DNA of 64,000 bases from Candidatus Iainarchaeum sp. (GCA_026397015.1 JAPLVR010000006.1:156081-220080); one strand, 5' to 3'. Counted from the first letter of the stretch, positions 28,112 to 38,527 are shown. Notes: a model not told the origin generated them from the sequence alone. A program made the numbers and translations.

Positions 28112-29164
28112 ATGAACTTGCAGAAAACCCCGAAAAAAAGGGCAAGGCATAATCCGAAACTTCTGCGAAGGAGACGCAAATTATACAAAAATCTCACGAG
28201 CAGCGCGAGAGAGGCATTCGCAATAAGGTGCGTTTTTTATGAAAATCCAGTGCTGCCTCTTGGGGGTATTTTAAAAAAAGCATCAGAAAATCTCGGGAGA
28301 AAAAAACAAAGCTGGAATTTCAATGCGAGAGATTATGCAAAAACTTTGAAAAAAAATGCCAGGCGCACAAAAAGTGGCATGATGCGCCTTCTTTCCGCAC
28401 ACCACAACAATCCGGGCGAACTTTTTGCGCACATTTCAGGGTTCACTCCAAAACACCCTGTAAAAGTTTTAATTCATCATTTGGCAAACTATTTTCAACT
28501 CGCGCCGGAGGACATGGCGGAATTCGCGAATATGTCCGGGGTGAAGGGTTCGCTTGGAATCAGAATTGCTGGCAACGGGATTTGCGCGGGAATAGAAAGG
28601 CCGGACGTATTTTTGCACGAAATCGAACATTCCCACAGCTGGCTGATAAAAAATAAGGAAATTGAAAAAATAAAAAAAATACGCGCGATGCAGCGAAAAA
28701 GGGGAAAGGACATAAAGGTTGAAAGAGCCGATTTTGTCTGGGACACTTCGGTCGGAAGGGCATACAGGACGCTTACATGGTCGGCAAAAAGCGAGCTGGT
28801 TGCACATCTCGCCGAAAGCATGCACACAGGTGTAATAAAAAACCCGCTTGCCGGAGCATCTCTGCCGTTCAAAGGAAGAAATTTTTATGAATCAATGGAA
28901 ACACTGAAAAAATACACAAAAATGAGAATCAAAGATCCGGAAGAAAGGCAGAAACTTTTGGATTATCTCGGCAAAATGGAAAAAATACATGAGAAAAACA
29001 GGGAAGCGCTTGTTCCTGCAATCAAACGCATTCCGGTAGAAGACCTTATTTACATAATAAACGCGACAGAATACCACAGGCTCGCACCCCGACTGGCTTA
29101 TCTCACAAAAAAATACGCGCGCGAAGATGCCAGAAAAACGGCTGAGAAAAAACAAAACAAATAA
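28112..29164 (+). CDS. Predicted zincin-like protein (HExxH)
   Basis: PDVFLHEIEHSHSWLIKN motif in a basic 350-aa protein. Confidence 0.55.
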   Translation: MNLQKTPKKRARHNPKLLRRRRKLYKNLTSSAREAFAIRCVFYENPVLPLGGILKKASENLGRKKQSWNFNARDYAKTLKKNARRTKSGMMRLLSAHHNNPGELFAHISGFTPKHPVKVLIHHLANYFQLAPEDMAEFANMSGVKGSLGIRIAGNGICAGIERPDVFLHEIEHSHSWLIKNKEIEKIKKIRAMQRKRGKDIKVERADFVWDTSVGRAYRTLTWSAKSELVAHLAESMHTGVIKNPLAGASLPFKGRNFYESMETLKKYTKMRIKDPEERQKLLDYLGKMEKIHEKNREALVPAIKRIPVEDLIYIINATEYHRLAPRLAYLTKKYAREDARKTAEKKQNK

Positions 29165-29419
29165 AATTATAAACCCAAAAAGCAAAAAGATTATTATGAA
29201 GCCGAAAAGGGAAAAGTGGCGGCCGATTGCAAAACGGATTCAGACATTCAGGTGGATAGTGAATCCGGCGGTGAGCGAAAATAGAACAGCCACCCAGAAG
29301 CGGTAAAAAGAATTAGGGAAAGAAAGGCAAGGAACAAAGGCAAATCAAAGCTGCAAAAAAATGGCGGCAGTAAGAGAATTTTTAAAGGTTATTGATTAGA
29401 GAATACTTAGAAACTTTTT

Positions 29420-30079
29420 TTGGCTCCTCGAAAGGGTAGAGCCGAAAAGCGCCGGAAGGCGGTTTCAAAGGAAAAAGAATTCAAAATAGTGATGGATATG
29501 GCTATACAGGATGTGCCTCCGGGCTATGTGGTTGAAGAGGCGGGAAAAAAACTGTTGCCCGAACTTGAGGAACCGAAATTCGCCAGCTATGTTAAAACAG
29601 GGATGCATCGCGAAAGGAGCCCTGAAAGGGAAGACTGGTTCCCGATAAGATGCGCAAGCATATTGTACAGGGCTTACAAGGAAGGAGTAATAGGAACAGA
29701 AATGCTCAGGTCATACTACGGCGGAAAGAGAAACAGGGGAAGAAAAAAGGAACACTTTTACAAGGCAAGCGGAAAAGTGATCAGGACATGCGTACAGCAG
29801 CTTGAGAAAAAAGGGTACTTGAAAAAAGCGGAACCAAAAGGGAGAAAAATAACGCAGAAAGGAATGCAGTTGCTGGACAGTGCAGCGAAAATCGCGCAAG
29901 AAAACTGGAAACAGGGCAAGTACGTGAAAAAAGTCAGAATGGTCGTTGAAGACAAGGTGAAGAGGGAAGTTGAACAGGCACTAAGGGCGCAGGACAAAAG
30001 AGAAAAGGACAAACACGCCAAGCCGGAAAAAGTTCATCAGGCAAAGAGGGCTGAAAAGAAAGCCGAAGTTACAGAGTAA
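29420..30079 (+). CDS. rps19e: 30S ribosomal protein S19e, charged C-terminal extension
   Basis: EDWFPIRCASILYRAYKEGVIGTEMLRSYYGGKRNRGRKKEHFYKASGKVIRTCVQQLEKKGYL. Confidence 0.93.
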   Translation: MAPRKGRAEKRRKAVSKEKEFKIVMDMAIQDVPPGYVVEEAGKKLLPELEEPKFASYVKTGMHRERSPEREDWFPIRCASILYRAYKEGVIGTEMLRSYYGGKRNRGRKKEHFYKASGKVIRTCVQQLEKKGYLKKAEPKGRKITQKGMQLLDSAAKIAQENWKQGKYVKKVRMVVEDKVKREVEQALRAQDKREKDKHAKPEKVHQAKRAEKKAEVTE

Positions 30080-30099
30080 AAAGAAAGAAGTGGGCAAAA

Positions 30100-30342
30100 A
30101 TGGGCAGCAACAAGGAAAAGGAATTCAAGGATTTCCAAATCAGCGAGAGAAAAAAGATAGGGTCGGGGCTGACGAACGCGCCGGTGTGGCTCATGCAAAA
30201 AGCCGGGAAAAGAATCTGGAACTCTAGGCAAAAAAGAACATGGAAAAATATAGAGCTTAAAGACAGGTTCGAAAGGCATAAAAGAAAACAGGCAAAAAAA
30301 ACGACTAAAACTGGAGACCACAAGACAAAGAAAAAAAATTGA
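30100..30342 (+). CDS. rpl39e: 50S ribosomal protein L39e, C-terminally extended
   Basis: NAPVWLMQKAGKRIWNSRQKRTWKNIELKD. Confidence 0.85.
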   Translation: MGSNKEKEFKDFQISERKKIGSGLTNAPVWLMQKAGKRIWNSRQKRTWKNIELKDRFERHKRKQAKKTTKTGDHKTKKKN

Positions 30343-30371
30343 CAATAAAAAATTTGTTTTTTTGAAAAACG

Positions 30372-30791
30372 GTGAAGAAAATGGCAAAAGAGTTTAAGGA
30401 AAAAACGATTACTGTAAATCTCAAGAAGGCATTTTTTAAGCCGACCTCCAAGAGGGCGAAATCGGCGCTCTTTTTCGTAAAAGAAGCCGTAAAAAAAGAA
30501 TCAAGAAAAAAGGAAGTCGCAATAAGCAACGGAATCAACGAAAGCCTCTGGGCGAGAGGGCTTTACAAAATCCCGAGAAGGATTGTCGTGAAAATTATTG
30601 CGGAAAAAGAAAGGGCATTCGTCTGCCTGCCGAATGAAAAAATTACGAAGAAAGAGGAAAAAAAAGGCGAAGCAAAAGTGATAAGGGAAAGCACGTCCGA
30701 AAAAATACAGGAAAAACTGAAAGAAGTTATTGAAGAAAAAAAAGAAGAAAGAAAAAAACGGAAGGCAAAGAAAAAAATGAGTCGAAGCTGA
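30372..30791 (+). CDS. rpl31e: 50S ribosomal protein L31e with Lys/Glu-rich tail
   Basis: TVNLKKAFFKPTSKRAKSALFFVKEAVKKES...INESLWARGLYKIPRRIVVKI. Confidence 0.9.
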   Translation: MKKMAKEFKEKTITVNLKKAFFKPTSKRAKSALFFVKEAVKKESRKKEVAISNGINESLWARGLYKIPRRIVVKIIAEKERAFVCLPNEKITKKEEKKGEAKVIRESTSEKIQEKLKEVIEEKKEERKKRKAKKKMSRS

Positions 30792-30854
30792 AGGAAACAG
30801 CTGGAAAGAAAACGGAAGCAAAAAAATAATTTTTTCGGCAAATTACTTATTCTT

Positions 30855-31523
30855 ATGAAAGTTGAAATACTCAAGGTGCTGGGTTCGCCGTACGTAGGAT
30901 TATTCGGGGTGGCAAACGATTCGATCTGCTTCGTGCCGAACGGCATAGACAACTCGGCGGCAAAAAAAATAGAAGAAACGCTCGACGTAAAAACATTGAA
31001 AGTGAGCGTCTATGAAAGCTCGCTGCTCTCCGTGTTCGGCTGCATAAACAACAAAAAAATATTTCTGCCGTCAAATACGTCGGCGAGGGAAATCGAGGCG
31101 ATTGAAAAGGAAATGAAGGTTGAAATTATCAATACTGGAAACGCGCTCGGGAATCTGGTTGCAATAAACGATTTCGGCGCGGTAATATCAAAAACTCTGC
31201 CAAGCGAAATCGCAATGCAGATAAAATCAAGCGGGCTGAATGTGGCGCACATGAATGTGGCCCAAAGCGAAGTAGTTGGATCGTCAATAGTGGCAACAAG
31301 CACCGGATTCGTGATGAATCCGAATTCATCGAAAGAAGAGGTTAAAAAGGTTCAGGAAACACTTAATGTTAGCGGAGGATTCTCCACGGCAAACGCCGGG
31401 GACGTATTCATAAGAAACTCCATAATTGCAAATGCGAAAGGGTTTGTTGCTGGAAGCTTAACGACCGGGCACGAACTCAACAGAATTGAAGAGGCGCTGG
31501 GTGAGAAAAAATGGCACAAATGA
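30855..31523 (+). CDS. eif6: Translation initiation factor aIF6
   Basis: SPYVGLFGVANDSICFVP...NALGNLVAINDFGAVIS...NVAQSEVVGSSIVATSTGFVMNP. Confidence 0.93.
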   Translation: MKVEILKVLGSPYVGLFGVANDSICFVPNGIDNSAAKKIEETLDVKTLKVSVYESSLLSVFGCINNKKIFLPSNTSAREIEAIEKEMKVEIINTGNALGNLVAINDFGAVISKTLPSEIAMQIKSSGLNVAHMNVAQSEVVGSSIVATSTGFVMNPNSSKEEVKKVQETLNVSGGFSTANAGDVFIRNSIIANAKGFVAGSLTTGHELNRIEEALGEKKWHK

Positions 31524-31708
31524 AACAATTCGAAGTGAAGGGAATATTCGAGAAAAACGGGAAAAAAGAAAAATTTGCAAAAATGGCCAGATGCGGAAGT
31601 GAAAAACTTGCGCGGGAAAGCGTTCTCAGCCAAATAGGCGGAAAACAGAGAATCAAAAGGGTAAACATTGAAATAACGGAAATAAAGGAATTCGAAGAAA
31701 AAAAATAG
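31511..31708 (+). CDS. rplX: 50S ribosomal protein LX/L18Ae
   Basis: FEVKGIFEKNGKKEKFAKMARCGSEKLARESVLSQIGGKQRIKRVNIEI. Confidence 0.85.
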   Translation: MAQMKQFEVKGIFEKNGKKEKFAKMARCGSEKLARESVLSQIGGKQRIKRVNIEITEIKEFEEKK

Positions 31709-31718
31709 GGGAATAAAA

Positions 31719-32150
31719 ATGCCGCAATTTGAATTTTCAGAACAACAATTGCTTGAAATGGCAAGAGAGGCGGAAGCGGAAACGAACGGAAGAAGAATGG
31801 CGCTCGAAAGAATGAATGTGGCGCTGAGAGAAACCAACTCTACGATAGAATCGCTTGAAGAATTAAAGAAAAACAAGGAAACAATAGCTGTGAGGCTTGG
31901 TGCCGGCGTGATGATTGACGTGGAAGCAAAAGAAATTAAAAAATGCAAAAGAGCATTTTCGGAAAGCGGCTATCTGGAGGAAAGCGTTGATGACGCGGCA
32001 AAATGGCTGGGCGACAGAAAAAAAGAACTTATCACACAAATCGGAAAAATCGAGCAGGAACTCGCTGTCTCAAACAAAAAGCTCTCTGACCTTATAAGCA
32101 TCCTCAACCAAATAGAAGCTGAAAAAAGAAAAAACTTCAGCAGGCAATGA
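31719..32150 (+). CDS. pfdA: Prefoldin alpha subunit
   Basis: Coiled-coil/beta/coiled-coil layout (VRLGAGVMIDVEAK); between LX and FtsY. Confidence 0.8.
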   Translation: MPQFEFSEQQLLEMAREAEAETNGRRMALERMNVALRETNSTIESLEELKKNKETIAVRLGAGVMIDVEAKEIKKCKRAFSESGYLEESVDDAAKWLGDRKKELITQIGKIEQELAVSNKKLSDLISILNQIEAEKRKNFSRQ

Positions 32151-33715
32151 ATATGTTCGGATTCTTAAAGAAAAAAATCGCCGGCTTCAGCGAAAAGCTA
32201 AAGCAGACGCTTGAAAAAAAAACTCCCGCGGAAGCCAAAACTGTTTCTGAAGAATCGAAAAAAGCGGAAGAAGAAAAACAAAAAAAGGAACAACCGGTTC
32301 AAACCGTCCAAAGTTCGGAAAAGGAACAAAAAGAGGCGGCAAAAAAGGAAGAAGCTGAAAAACCAAAATCAAAAAAAGAGGAAAAAGCCGGGGAAATGGA
32401 AAAAAAACTTTTTGAAGAAATAGGGGCTGAAATAGAGGAAGAGGAAAAAAAAGAGCAAACGACCGGAAGCGCGGAAGGAGCCGAACCGCATGAAAGGATG
32501 AGAAGGCACCGCGGAAAAAAAATTGAAGGGATTCCAGAAAAAACAGGCGCGGAAAAAATTCCTGAGGGCGGAGAAGAAGAGGTCGGCGCGGAAGAACTCG
32601 AGGAAATCGGCGAAGCAATCGAAGAAGAAAAAAAAGGCGAAGGCGGAGACAAAGAAATCGAAGAGGCGATGGAAGAGGAAAAAGAAAAAACAAGGGAAGG
32701 TAAAATCGAAGAAATAAAAAGGGAAATGGGCGAAAGAGCTGCAGCGGTTGAAATTAAAAGGGAAGAAAAACAAAAAAAGAAATTTGAAATAAAAAAAGCC
32801 GGGGAAGACAAGCGCGAATTAAAAGCCAAGGTGGGCGTGAAGGGAAATATCTTTGGAAGAATTTTCGGCGGCGTCGCGATAAAAGAAAGCGAAGTAAGTG
32901 AATTGCTCTCGGAGCTCGAACTGAGTTTAATTGAAAGCGACGTTGAACAGGGTGCGGCGCGTGAACTCGTCGCAAAAATAAAGGAAAGAATTGTCGGACA
33001 AAAAGTTTCGCTGAAAAGCATCGACGAGTTTCTGAAAGAACAAATAAAAGAAATTTTAGTGGAAATGATGAAAACGGAGGAAATCGATCTTTTGCAGAGG
33101 ATAAAGGAGAAAAAAAAGCAGGGAAAGCCCTACAAAATACTTATGCTCGGGCCGAACGGGGCGGGAAAAACCACTACCATTGCCAAACTCGCCAACCACT
33201 TTCAAAAAAACAATTTGAGCGTAATAATAGCCGCTGGAGATACCTTTAGGGCGGCTGCAATCGACCAAATAGAAGTGCATGCAAAAAGGCTTGGCGTTAG
33301 GCTGGTTAAACACAAATACGGGGGGGATCCAACGGCTGTTGCTTTTGACGCGGTAAAGGCGGCGGAGGCGAACAAAATTGATGTTGTAATGATTGATTCG
33401 GCAGGAAGGCAGGAAACCAACAAAAATTTAATGGAAGAACTCAAAAAAATGGGTCGCGTAGTAGAACCGGATTTAAAATTATATGTGGGAGAAGCGTACG
33501 CCGGGCAGGGATTATTGGAACAGGCGAAAGAATTTGACGATGCTGTCGGGCTCGACGGATTCATACTGACAAAAATTGATACGGACGCGAAAGGCGGAAC
33601 AACAATTTCGCTGCTTTACAAATTGAAGAAGCCGATTCTTTATGTTGGAACCGGGCAGGGGTATGATGATTTCCAAAAGTTCACTCCGGAGTTTGTGCTG
33701 AACAGGATAATTTGA
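32147..33715 (+). CDS. ftsY: Signal recognition particle receptor FtsY
   Basis: GPNGAGKTTTIAKLA, DTFRAAAIDQ, DSAGRQETNKNLMEEL, TKIDTDAKGG; long Glu/Lys-rich N-terminus. Confidence 0.95.
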   Translation: MNMFGFLKKKIAGFSEKLKQTLEKKTPAEAKTVSEESKKAEEEKQKKEQPVQTVQSSEKEQKEAAKKEEAEKPKSKKEEKAGEMEKKLFEEIGAEIEEEEKKEQTTGSAEGAEPHERMRRHRGKKIEGIPEKTGAEKIPEGGEEEVGAEELEEIGEAIEEEKKGEGGDKEIEEAMEEEKEKTREGKIEEIKREMGERAAAVEIKREEKQKKKFEIKKAGEDKRELKAKVGVKGNIFGRIFGGVAIKESEVSELLSELELSLIESDVEQGAARELVAKIKERIVGQKVSLKSIDEFLKEQIKEILVEMMKTEEIDLLQRIKEKKKQGKPYKILMLGPNGAGKTTTIAKLANHFQKNNLSVIIAAGDTFRAAAIDQIEVHAKRLGVRLVKHKYGGDPTAVAFDAVKAAEANKIDVVMIDSAGRQETNKNLMEELKKMGRVVEPDLKLYVGEAYAGQGLLEQAKEFDDAVGLDGFILTKIDTDAKGGTTISLLYKLKKPILYVGTGQGYDDFQKFTPEFVLNRII

Positions 33716-33771
33716 TTCGACACAGGGCAAAAACTCATTAGAAAGCAATAAATATTCCGCAAGCATATATT

Positions 33772-35724
33772 TTGTTCGAAATGGACAAAAAAATTATTCT
33801 CTTTTTTCTTCTGCTTTTGATATTTATTCCTGCTTTCTGCTACGCAAAAAGTTATTCAATCCCAAACGCAAAAGTGGAATTCACGATAAATGGAAACGGG
33901 TCAATAAGCGCAACCGAATACATTACGTTTAGTTTCAGCGGAAGCTTCACATTTGCGTACAGATATCTTCCGAAAGGAAGCTGGCAGTACGAAAACTTCC
34001 GCGTCTTTGATGGCGCCAAAGAATTAACATTTGAAACTGACGAAGAATGGAACAGAACAAAATACACGTGGTACTACTCCGCAACAAACGAACAAAAAAC
34101 ATTCAAAATGCAATACACAATAAAAAACGCGGTTATGGCGTACAACGATGTAGGGGACTTTTACTGGAAAGTTTGGCAGGAAGGATGGGAAAAAGAGGTA
34201 GGAAACCTGGAAGGATTTATACTTCTGCCCGGAAAAGTGAATGACTCAAAAGAAGTCTATTCCTGGGGTTATCCGAATTTGAACGGAAAAATCGGTTTGG
34301 TTGATAATCAAAAATTAATTTTCCAGGTTCTGAATGTGCCGGCAAATAATTGGGTGGAAATAAGGGTTGCATTTCCAAGGACGCTGCTGAAAAGCACTAA
34401 TTTTGCGATTGAAGAAAACACAGACGGGTTGGAAAAAATAATTTCAGAGGCGGCAAACTATTCGCCGATGACTAACCAAATGTCATCATTATTCGAATCA
34501 ATAATTCCATTATTGATAGTGCTCTTTGTTGGAATACTCATGTACCTCTTAATCATAAAATTTAGAAAAGTCACAATTTTAATTTTTCCAGCAATACTAG
34601 TCGGGGCAATATTGCTTCCAATTTTTTTTGAGACCTTAACCGCCCAAACAACAAATCTTATTATTTCTATTTTAATCTTTGGAGGAATCCAAGTTGTAAT
34701 ATTCATAATTTGCTGGCATTTTTGGGGCAGAGAACCAAAAACAGATTACAACGCAGTATACGAAAGGGAACCACCATATGAATATTCTCCCACAATAGTA
34801 AAAATGCTGACCAAGGGGGGCATAATAAAAGGCGCAAGTGCAGAAGACATAACTGGGGAAATTCTAGTGCTTGCGCTGAAGGGAAAAATCGCAATCGAAA
34901 AAAAAGACAAAACTTATATAATACACATAAAGAATGGAGACTCCGCGGGAATTACCGAAAGCCAAACAATGATTTTGGATTTGTTGGGCGGAGCAGCTGG
35001 CTATGATTACCAATCGTTTTGGGAAAAATATATCTTGCGAAGGAAACTGGAACCAACACCATATTTGGCAACAATCAAAGATATTCAAAAATATTTGGAA
35101 AACACTCCGTCCTACAGCAGGGAATGGTATGAAGACTGGAAAAACGCCGCATCGGAAGAATATCAAAATGAAAATTTTGACGGAGAAAGTAATGGAATAA
35201 TTCCTTACATAATATTGAGCATAATAAATTTGTATATATCAATAAATATATCTGCCACCATAATAGTTGCGCCAAATCAATGGCTCGCCCCTTTAACAAT
35301 TTCAATTGCCTGCTATTTACTTTTTCCGCAAGCCCTTGCAGTCAGAACGCAAAAAGGTGCCCTCCACTATGAAAGGTGGATAAAATTCAAAAAATTCCTT
35401 CACGATTTTTCCGCACTCAAAGAGGTGCCGCCGACCGCAATTGCACTTTGGGAAAAATACCTTGTTTATGCAATTCCATTGGGCGAAGCAAAAAATGTTG
35501 AGAAGGCGATGAAATTCGCATTCAAAGATTATCATATGGAAGTGCATTCATCAATATTTATTGGAAGCGCAATGGGAAGCTTTTCCGTTGGAGACCTCTC
35601 CGGAATATCCTCGGGCTTCTCTTCCGCATTCTCCTCCGCAATGGCAACCTCCGGAGGCGGAGGATTTGGGGGCGGGGGTGGCGGCGGTGGAGGGGGAGGC
35701 GGAGGCGGCGGGGGAGCGGGTTAA
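33772..35724 (+). CDS. DUF2207-type membrane protein with poly-Gly C-terminus
   Basis: Signal peptide, FRVFDGAKELTFET ectodomain, TM segments, GGGGFGGGGGGGGGGGGGGGGAG tail. Confidence 0.8.
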   Translation: MFEMDKKIILFFLLLLIFIPAFCYAKSYSIPNAKVEFTINGNGSISATEYITFSFSGSFTFAYRYLPKGSWQYENFRVFDGAKELTFETDEEWNRTKYTWYYSATNEQKTFKMQYTIKNAVMAYNDVGDFYWKVWQEGWEKEVGNLEGFILLPGKVNDSKEVYSWGYPNLNGKIGLVDNQKLIFQVLNVPANNWVEIRVAFPRTLLKSTNFAIEENTDGLEKIISEAANYSPMTNQMSSLFESIIPLLIVLFVGILMYLLIIKFRKVTILIFPAILVGAILLPIFFETLTAQTTNLIISILIFGGIQVVIFIICWHFWGREPKTDYNAVYEREPPYEYSPTIVKMLTKGGIIKGASAEDITGEILVLALKGKIAIEKKDKTYIIHIKNGDSAGITESQTMILDLLGGAAGYDYQSFWEKYILRRKLEPTPYLATIKDIQKYLENTPSYSREWYEDWKNAASEEYQNENFDGESNGIIPYIILSIINLYISINISATIIVAPNQWLAPLTISIACYLLFPQALAVRTQKGALHYERWIKFKKFLHDFSALKEVPPTAIALWEKYLVYAIPLGEAKNVEKAMKFAFKDYHMEVHSSIFIGSAMGSFSVGDLSGISSGFSSAFSSAMATSGGGGFGGGGGGGGGGGGGGGGAG

Positions 35725-35833
35725 AAAAACTGCTTGGTTAAAATTAGATTTTTTTTGTCCACGCAAGATTGCAATTCTGTCACCGGCATTTAAGTCTAGA
35801 AAACAATAAATATTGAAAAAACTTATTTATGCA

Positions 35834-36876
35834 ATGGAATATCCTCTTCTATTTTATTGCGGAAAGAGACCTGACAACTGTCAAAGCCAAATGAAAAAGG
35901 ATTTAATAAAATACGTCAAAGAGGAAAGCAAAAAACACCATTTTCCATCTCGGAGAGAACTTCAAAACAAATTTCACTTTCGACTAGACCCCTTTTCAAT
36001 GGAATCGAAGAACTATATGCTTTTGCTGGGCTGGCATACAAACTCGCCCCAGACCAAAATGAAAAAGTTATAAAGGCAACAATGTTATTAGAACTAATTC
36101 TCAATAACTTATACAAGCTTGATTTAACCTTAATTAAATACAGGACAGCAACTGAAAGGGGTATAGATATAGTTGCCAAAAAAAATAATGCATTAGTTGG
36201 CATTGAATTGAAGGCATATAATTCTGGCGAAGCACTTAAAACCAAAGACTTTAAGCAAGTCAAAAAAGCCATTGTAAATGAAAACCTTGATAAAGCACTT
36301 ATCATAACTACCACAAGCAAAGTAAACAAACAAGTTAAACCAAATAACCAAATTCAGATAATAAATTACGACCAACTGAGTTATTTGCTTGGAGAAACGG
36401 CACTTGAAACACTTAATTATATTCGAAATTCTTCAGTAAATAAAATCAGCATTACAAGGGAAATAAACAAGAAGAGAATACTCAATTATATTTTTACAGA
36501 ATATTCCACAAATGGCAGAAAGCCCTGTTGCAACGACATAGCCAAAGATTTACGATTGCATATTTATACTTATTTTGATAGTCTTTTTACTATTTATAAA
36601 ACACTAAACATTTTGCCGCCAACAACAAAAATGAAAGGAACTCGATCCAAACAACCTGATAAAGAACTTATTGAGATGTGGAAAACCGAATTTAAGAAAT
36701 ACATTCTAGAAGAAGTAAAATATGACAGATACCCCTCAGGAGAAAAAGTTGGAAAACACTTAGGAGTATCGCACATATGGAACATAGTTAAGATTTCTGA
36801 CTTATACAAGGAACTTGGTTTAATACCATATAGAGAACGGTCAAAAAGAAAACTCACTCTCCGCGCAGAATCTTGA
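35834..36876 (+). pseudogene. PD-(D/E)XK (Mrr-like) nuclease-domain protein split by a -1 frameshift near 35990-35998
   Basis: Frame 1: ...SRRELQNKFHFRLDPF; continues in another frame FNGIEELYAFAGLAYKLAPDQNEKVIKATM into the 36082 ORF with ATERGIDIVAKKNNALVGIELKAY. Confidence 0.6.
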
Positions 36877-37774
36877 TGCGCAGATTAATATCGGGGTGAG
36901 TTGAGAACAAAGACTTCATCCAAAGCTTCTGACCCTTCAAAGGATTTGCGATATACAAATGGGCGGTTGCCTTGTTCGCGGCTTCCAAAGGTTCGGTATC
37001 TTTTGAGATTGTTTCGAGCGCGGAAGCGAGACCCTCCGGATTTCGCGTCATTTCAACCGCGGAAGCGTCGGCGACAAATTCCCTTTTTCTTGAAATGGCG
37101 AATTGAATCATCTGCGCAATTATGGGCGTGAGAATTGCAAGAATAACTGCAACAACAATTATTATAATAAAAAATATTCCCGAACCTTTCGAATCGCTGT
37201 CGCCGCTTGGGCGCGAATAAAAAATGAAGCGAATCATGAAATCAGAAATTAAAACAGCTATTCCGACAAGAACCGTTGCAAGAGTCATTGTTCTGATATC
37301 ATAATTTTTTATGTGAGAAAGTTCGTGAGCAATCACCCCTTGTAGTTGATCCCTGTTAAGGCGAGTAAGACAACCTGTGGTAACACAAACAACAGCGTGT
37401 GCGGGGTCGCGGCCGGTGGCGAAAGCATTAATTGCAGAATCATTAATTGTGAAAATCCTCGGCTTAGGAATTCCAGAAGCAATCGCCAACTCTTCAACAA
37501 TATTATGAAGCTTTTTGTAATCTTCTATGGGGGCTTCTTTCGCGCCTGAAATGGCGGTAACAATCCTGTCAGAAGCATAGTATGAAATTATTGCGAACAA
37601 AATTGTGAGGACTCCGAAAATTGTGAAAAAAAATGCGAAGCCGCCGCCGGAATAAATATTGAGGACAAAAGACATCAAATAAGCAAGGGTCCCTATCAAA
37701 ACGAAGAACATGAAAAAAAGGACATAAGTCATGCGCTTATTCTTCGAAACCTGCTCGTAAAAATCAATCATCAA
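36854..37774 (-). CDS. htpX: HtpX-like M48 membrane protease
   Basis: VIAHELSHIKNYDIRTMTLA, N-terminal TMs. Confidence 0.93.
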   Translation of the reverse strand: MMIDFYEQVSKNKRMTYVLFFMFFVLIGTLAYLMSFVLNIYSGGGFAFFFTIFGVLTILFAIISYYASDRIVTAISGAKEAPIEDYKKLHNIVEELAIASGIPKPRIFTINDSAINAFATGRDPAHAVVCVTTGCLTRLNRDQLQGVIAHELSHIKNYDIRTMTLATVLVGIAVLISDFMIRFIFYSRPSGDSDSKGSGIFFIIIIVVAVILAILTPIIAQMIQFAISRKREFVADASAVEMTRNPEGLASALETISKDTEPLEAANKATAHLYIANPLKGQKLWMKSLFSTHPDINLRIKILRGE

Positions 37775-37829
37775 AACTCACCAACTATCTTAATTCAAAC
37801 GAAGAACAGAAAAAAAATAAAAAAAAGCG

Positions 37830-38411
37830 TTATTTGTCGAGATCAGAGAAATCAACTTTAACGCTTTTCTTTGCTTCATCTTCAACTTCAAAGTATTCTC
37901 TCTCCTTGCCCATTCCGAACATGGAAGCAACTATATTTGAAGGAAAAACCGCAATCTTGGTGTTCCAAACCATTACAACATCATTGTAAAACTGCCTGGC
38001 GAAAGCAACCTTGTTCTCTGTTGAAGAAAGCTCTTCCTGCAAAGCGATGAAATTCTCGTTGGCTTTCAAAGAAGGATAAGCCTCCGCAACAGCAAAAACA
38101 GACTTCAACGCGCCGGCAAGCATGTTTTCCCCCCTAGCCGCTTCCCTTGGGGATTTGGCAGAAAGAATCGCTGTTCTTGCCTTCGTTACTTCTGTAAGGA
38201 CGCTCTTTTCGAATTTGGCGTAACCCTTAACGGTTTCAAGCAAATTCGGAATAAGGTCGGCTCTTCGTTTCAACTGAACATCAATCTGTGCCCATGCGTT
38301 ACCCACCCTCTTTGACAGGGAAATAATCGAGTTGTACATTGCAATAATTGCAAACACCAGAACGGCAACTATAACTATGAGCGCGATTCCAACCATTGTA
38401 AGTGGATCCAT
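37830..38411 (-). CDS. lemA: LemA family protein
   Basis: NAWAQIDVQLKRRADLIPNLLETVKGYAKFEKSVLTEVTKAR; upstream of htpX. Confidence 0.93.
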   Translation of the reverse strand: MDPLTMVGIALIVIVAVLVFAIIAMYNSIISLSKRVGNAWAQIDVQLKRRADLIPNLLETVKGYAKFEKSVLTEVTKARTAILSAKSPREAARGENMLAGALKSVFAVAEAYPSLKANENFIALQEELSSTENKVAFARQFYNDVVMVWNTKIAVFPSNIVASMFGMGKEREYFEVEDEAKKSVKVDFSDLDK

Positions 38412-38527
38412 AAAAAAACCTCCTATCCAATAATTGTCCAATATACCTTAAAAAGGTTGCTCGATAGGAGCTGGTTGACAGTCAACAAAAAGAAAGGTTA
38501 ATAAGGTTTGGAAGGGGAATTATTCGT

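Noticed and set aside
29193-29306. Small ORF MKPKREKWRPIAKRIQTFRWIVNPAVSENRTATQKR
   Set aside because: Only 36 aa with no recognisable motif; could be chance.
32187-33021. Long minus-strand ORFs antisense to ftsY (e.g. 32187-32693, 32299-33021)
   Set aside because: Their composition (Phe/Leu/Ser runs) mirrors the Glu/Lys codons of the well-supported FtsY N-terminus.
35650-35724. GGCGGAGG-type repeat as a possible mobile or CRISPR-like repeat
   Set aside because: It encodes the poly-Gly tail common in DUF2207 proteins, so it is coding low complexity.
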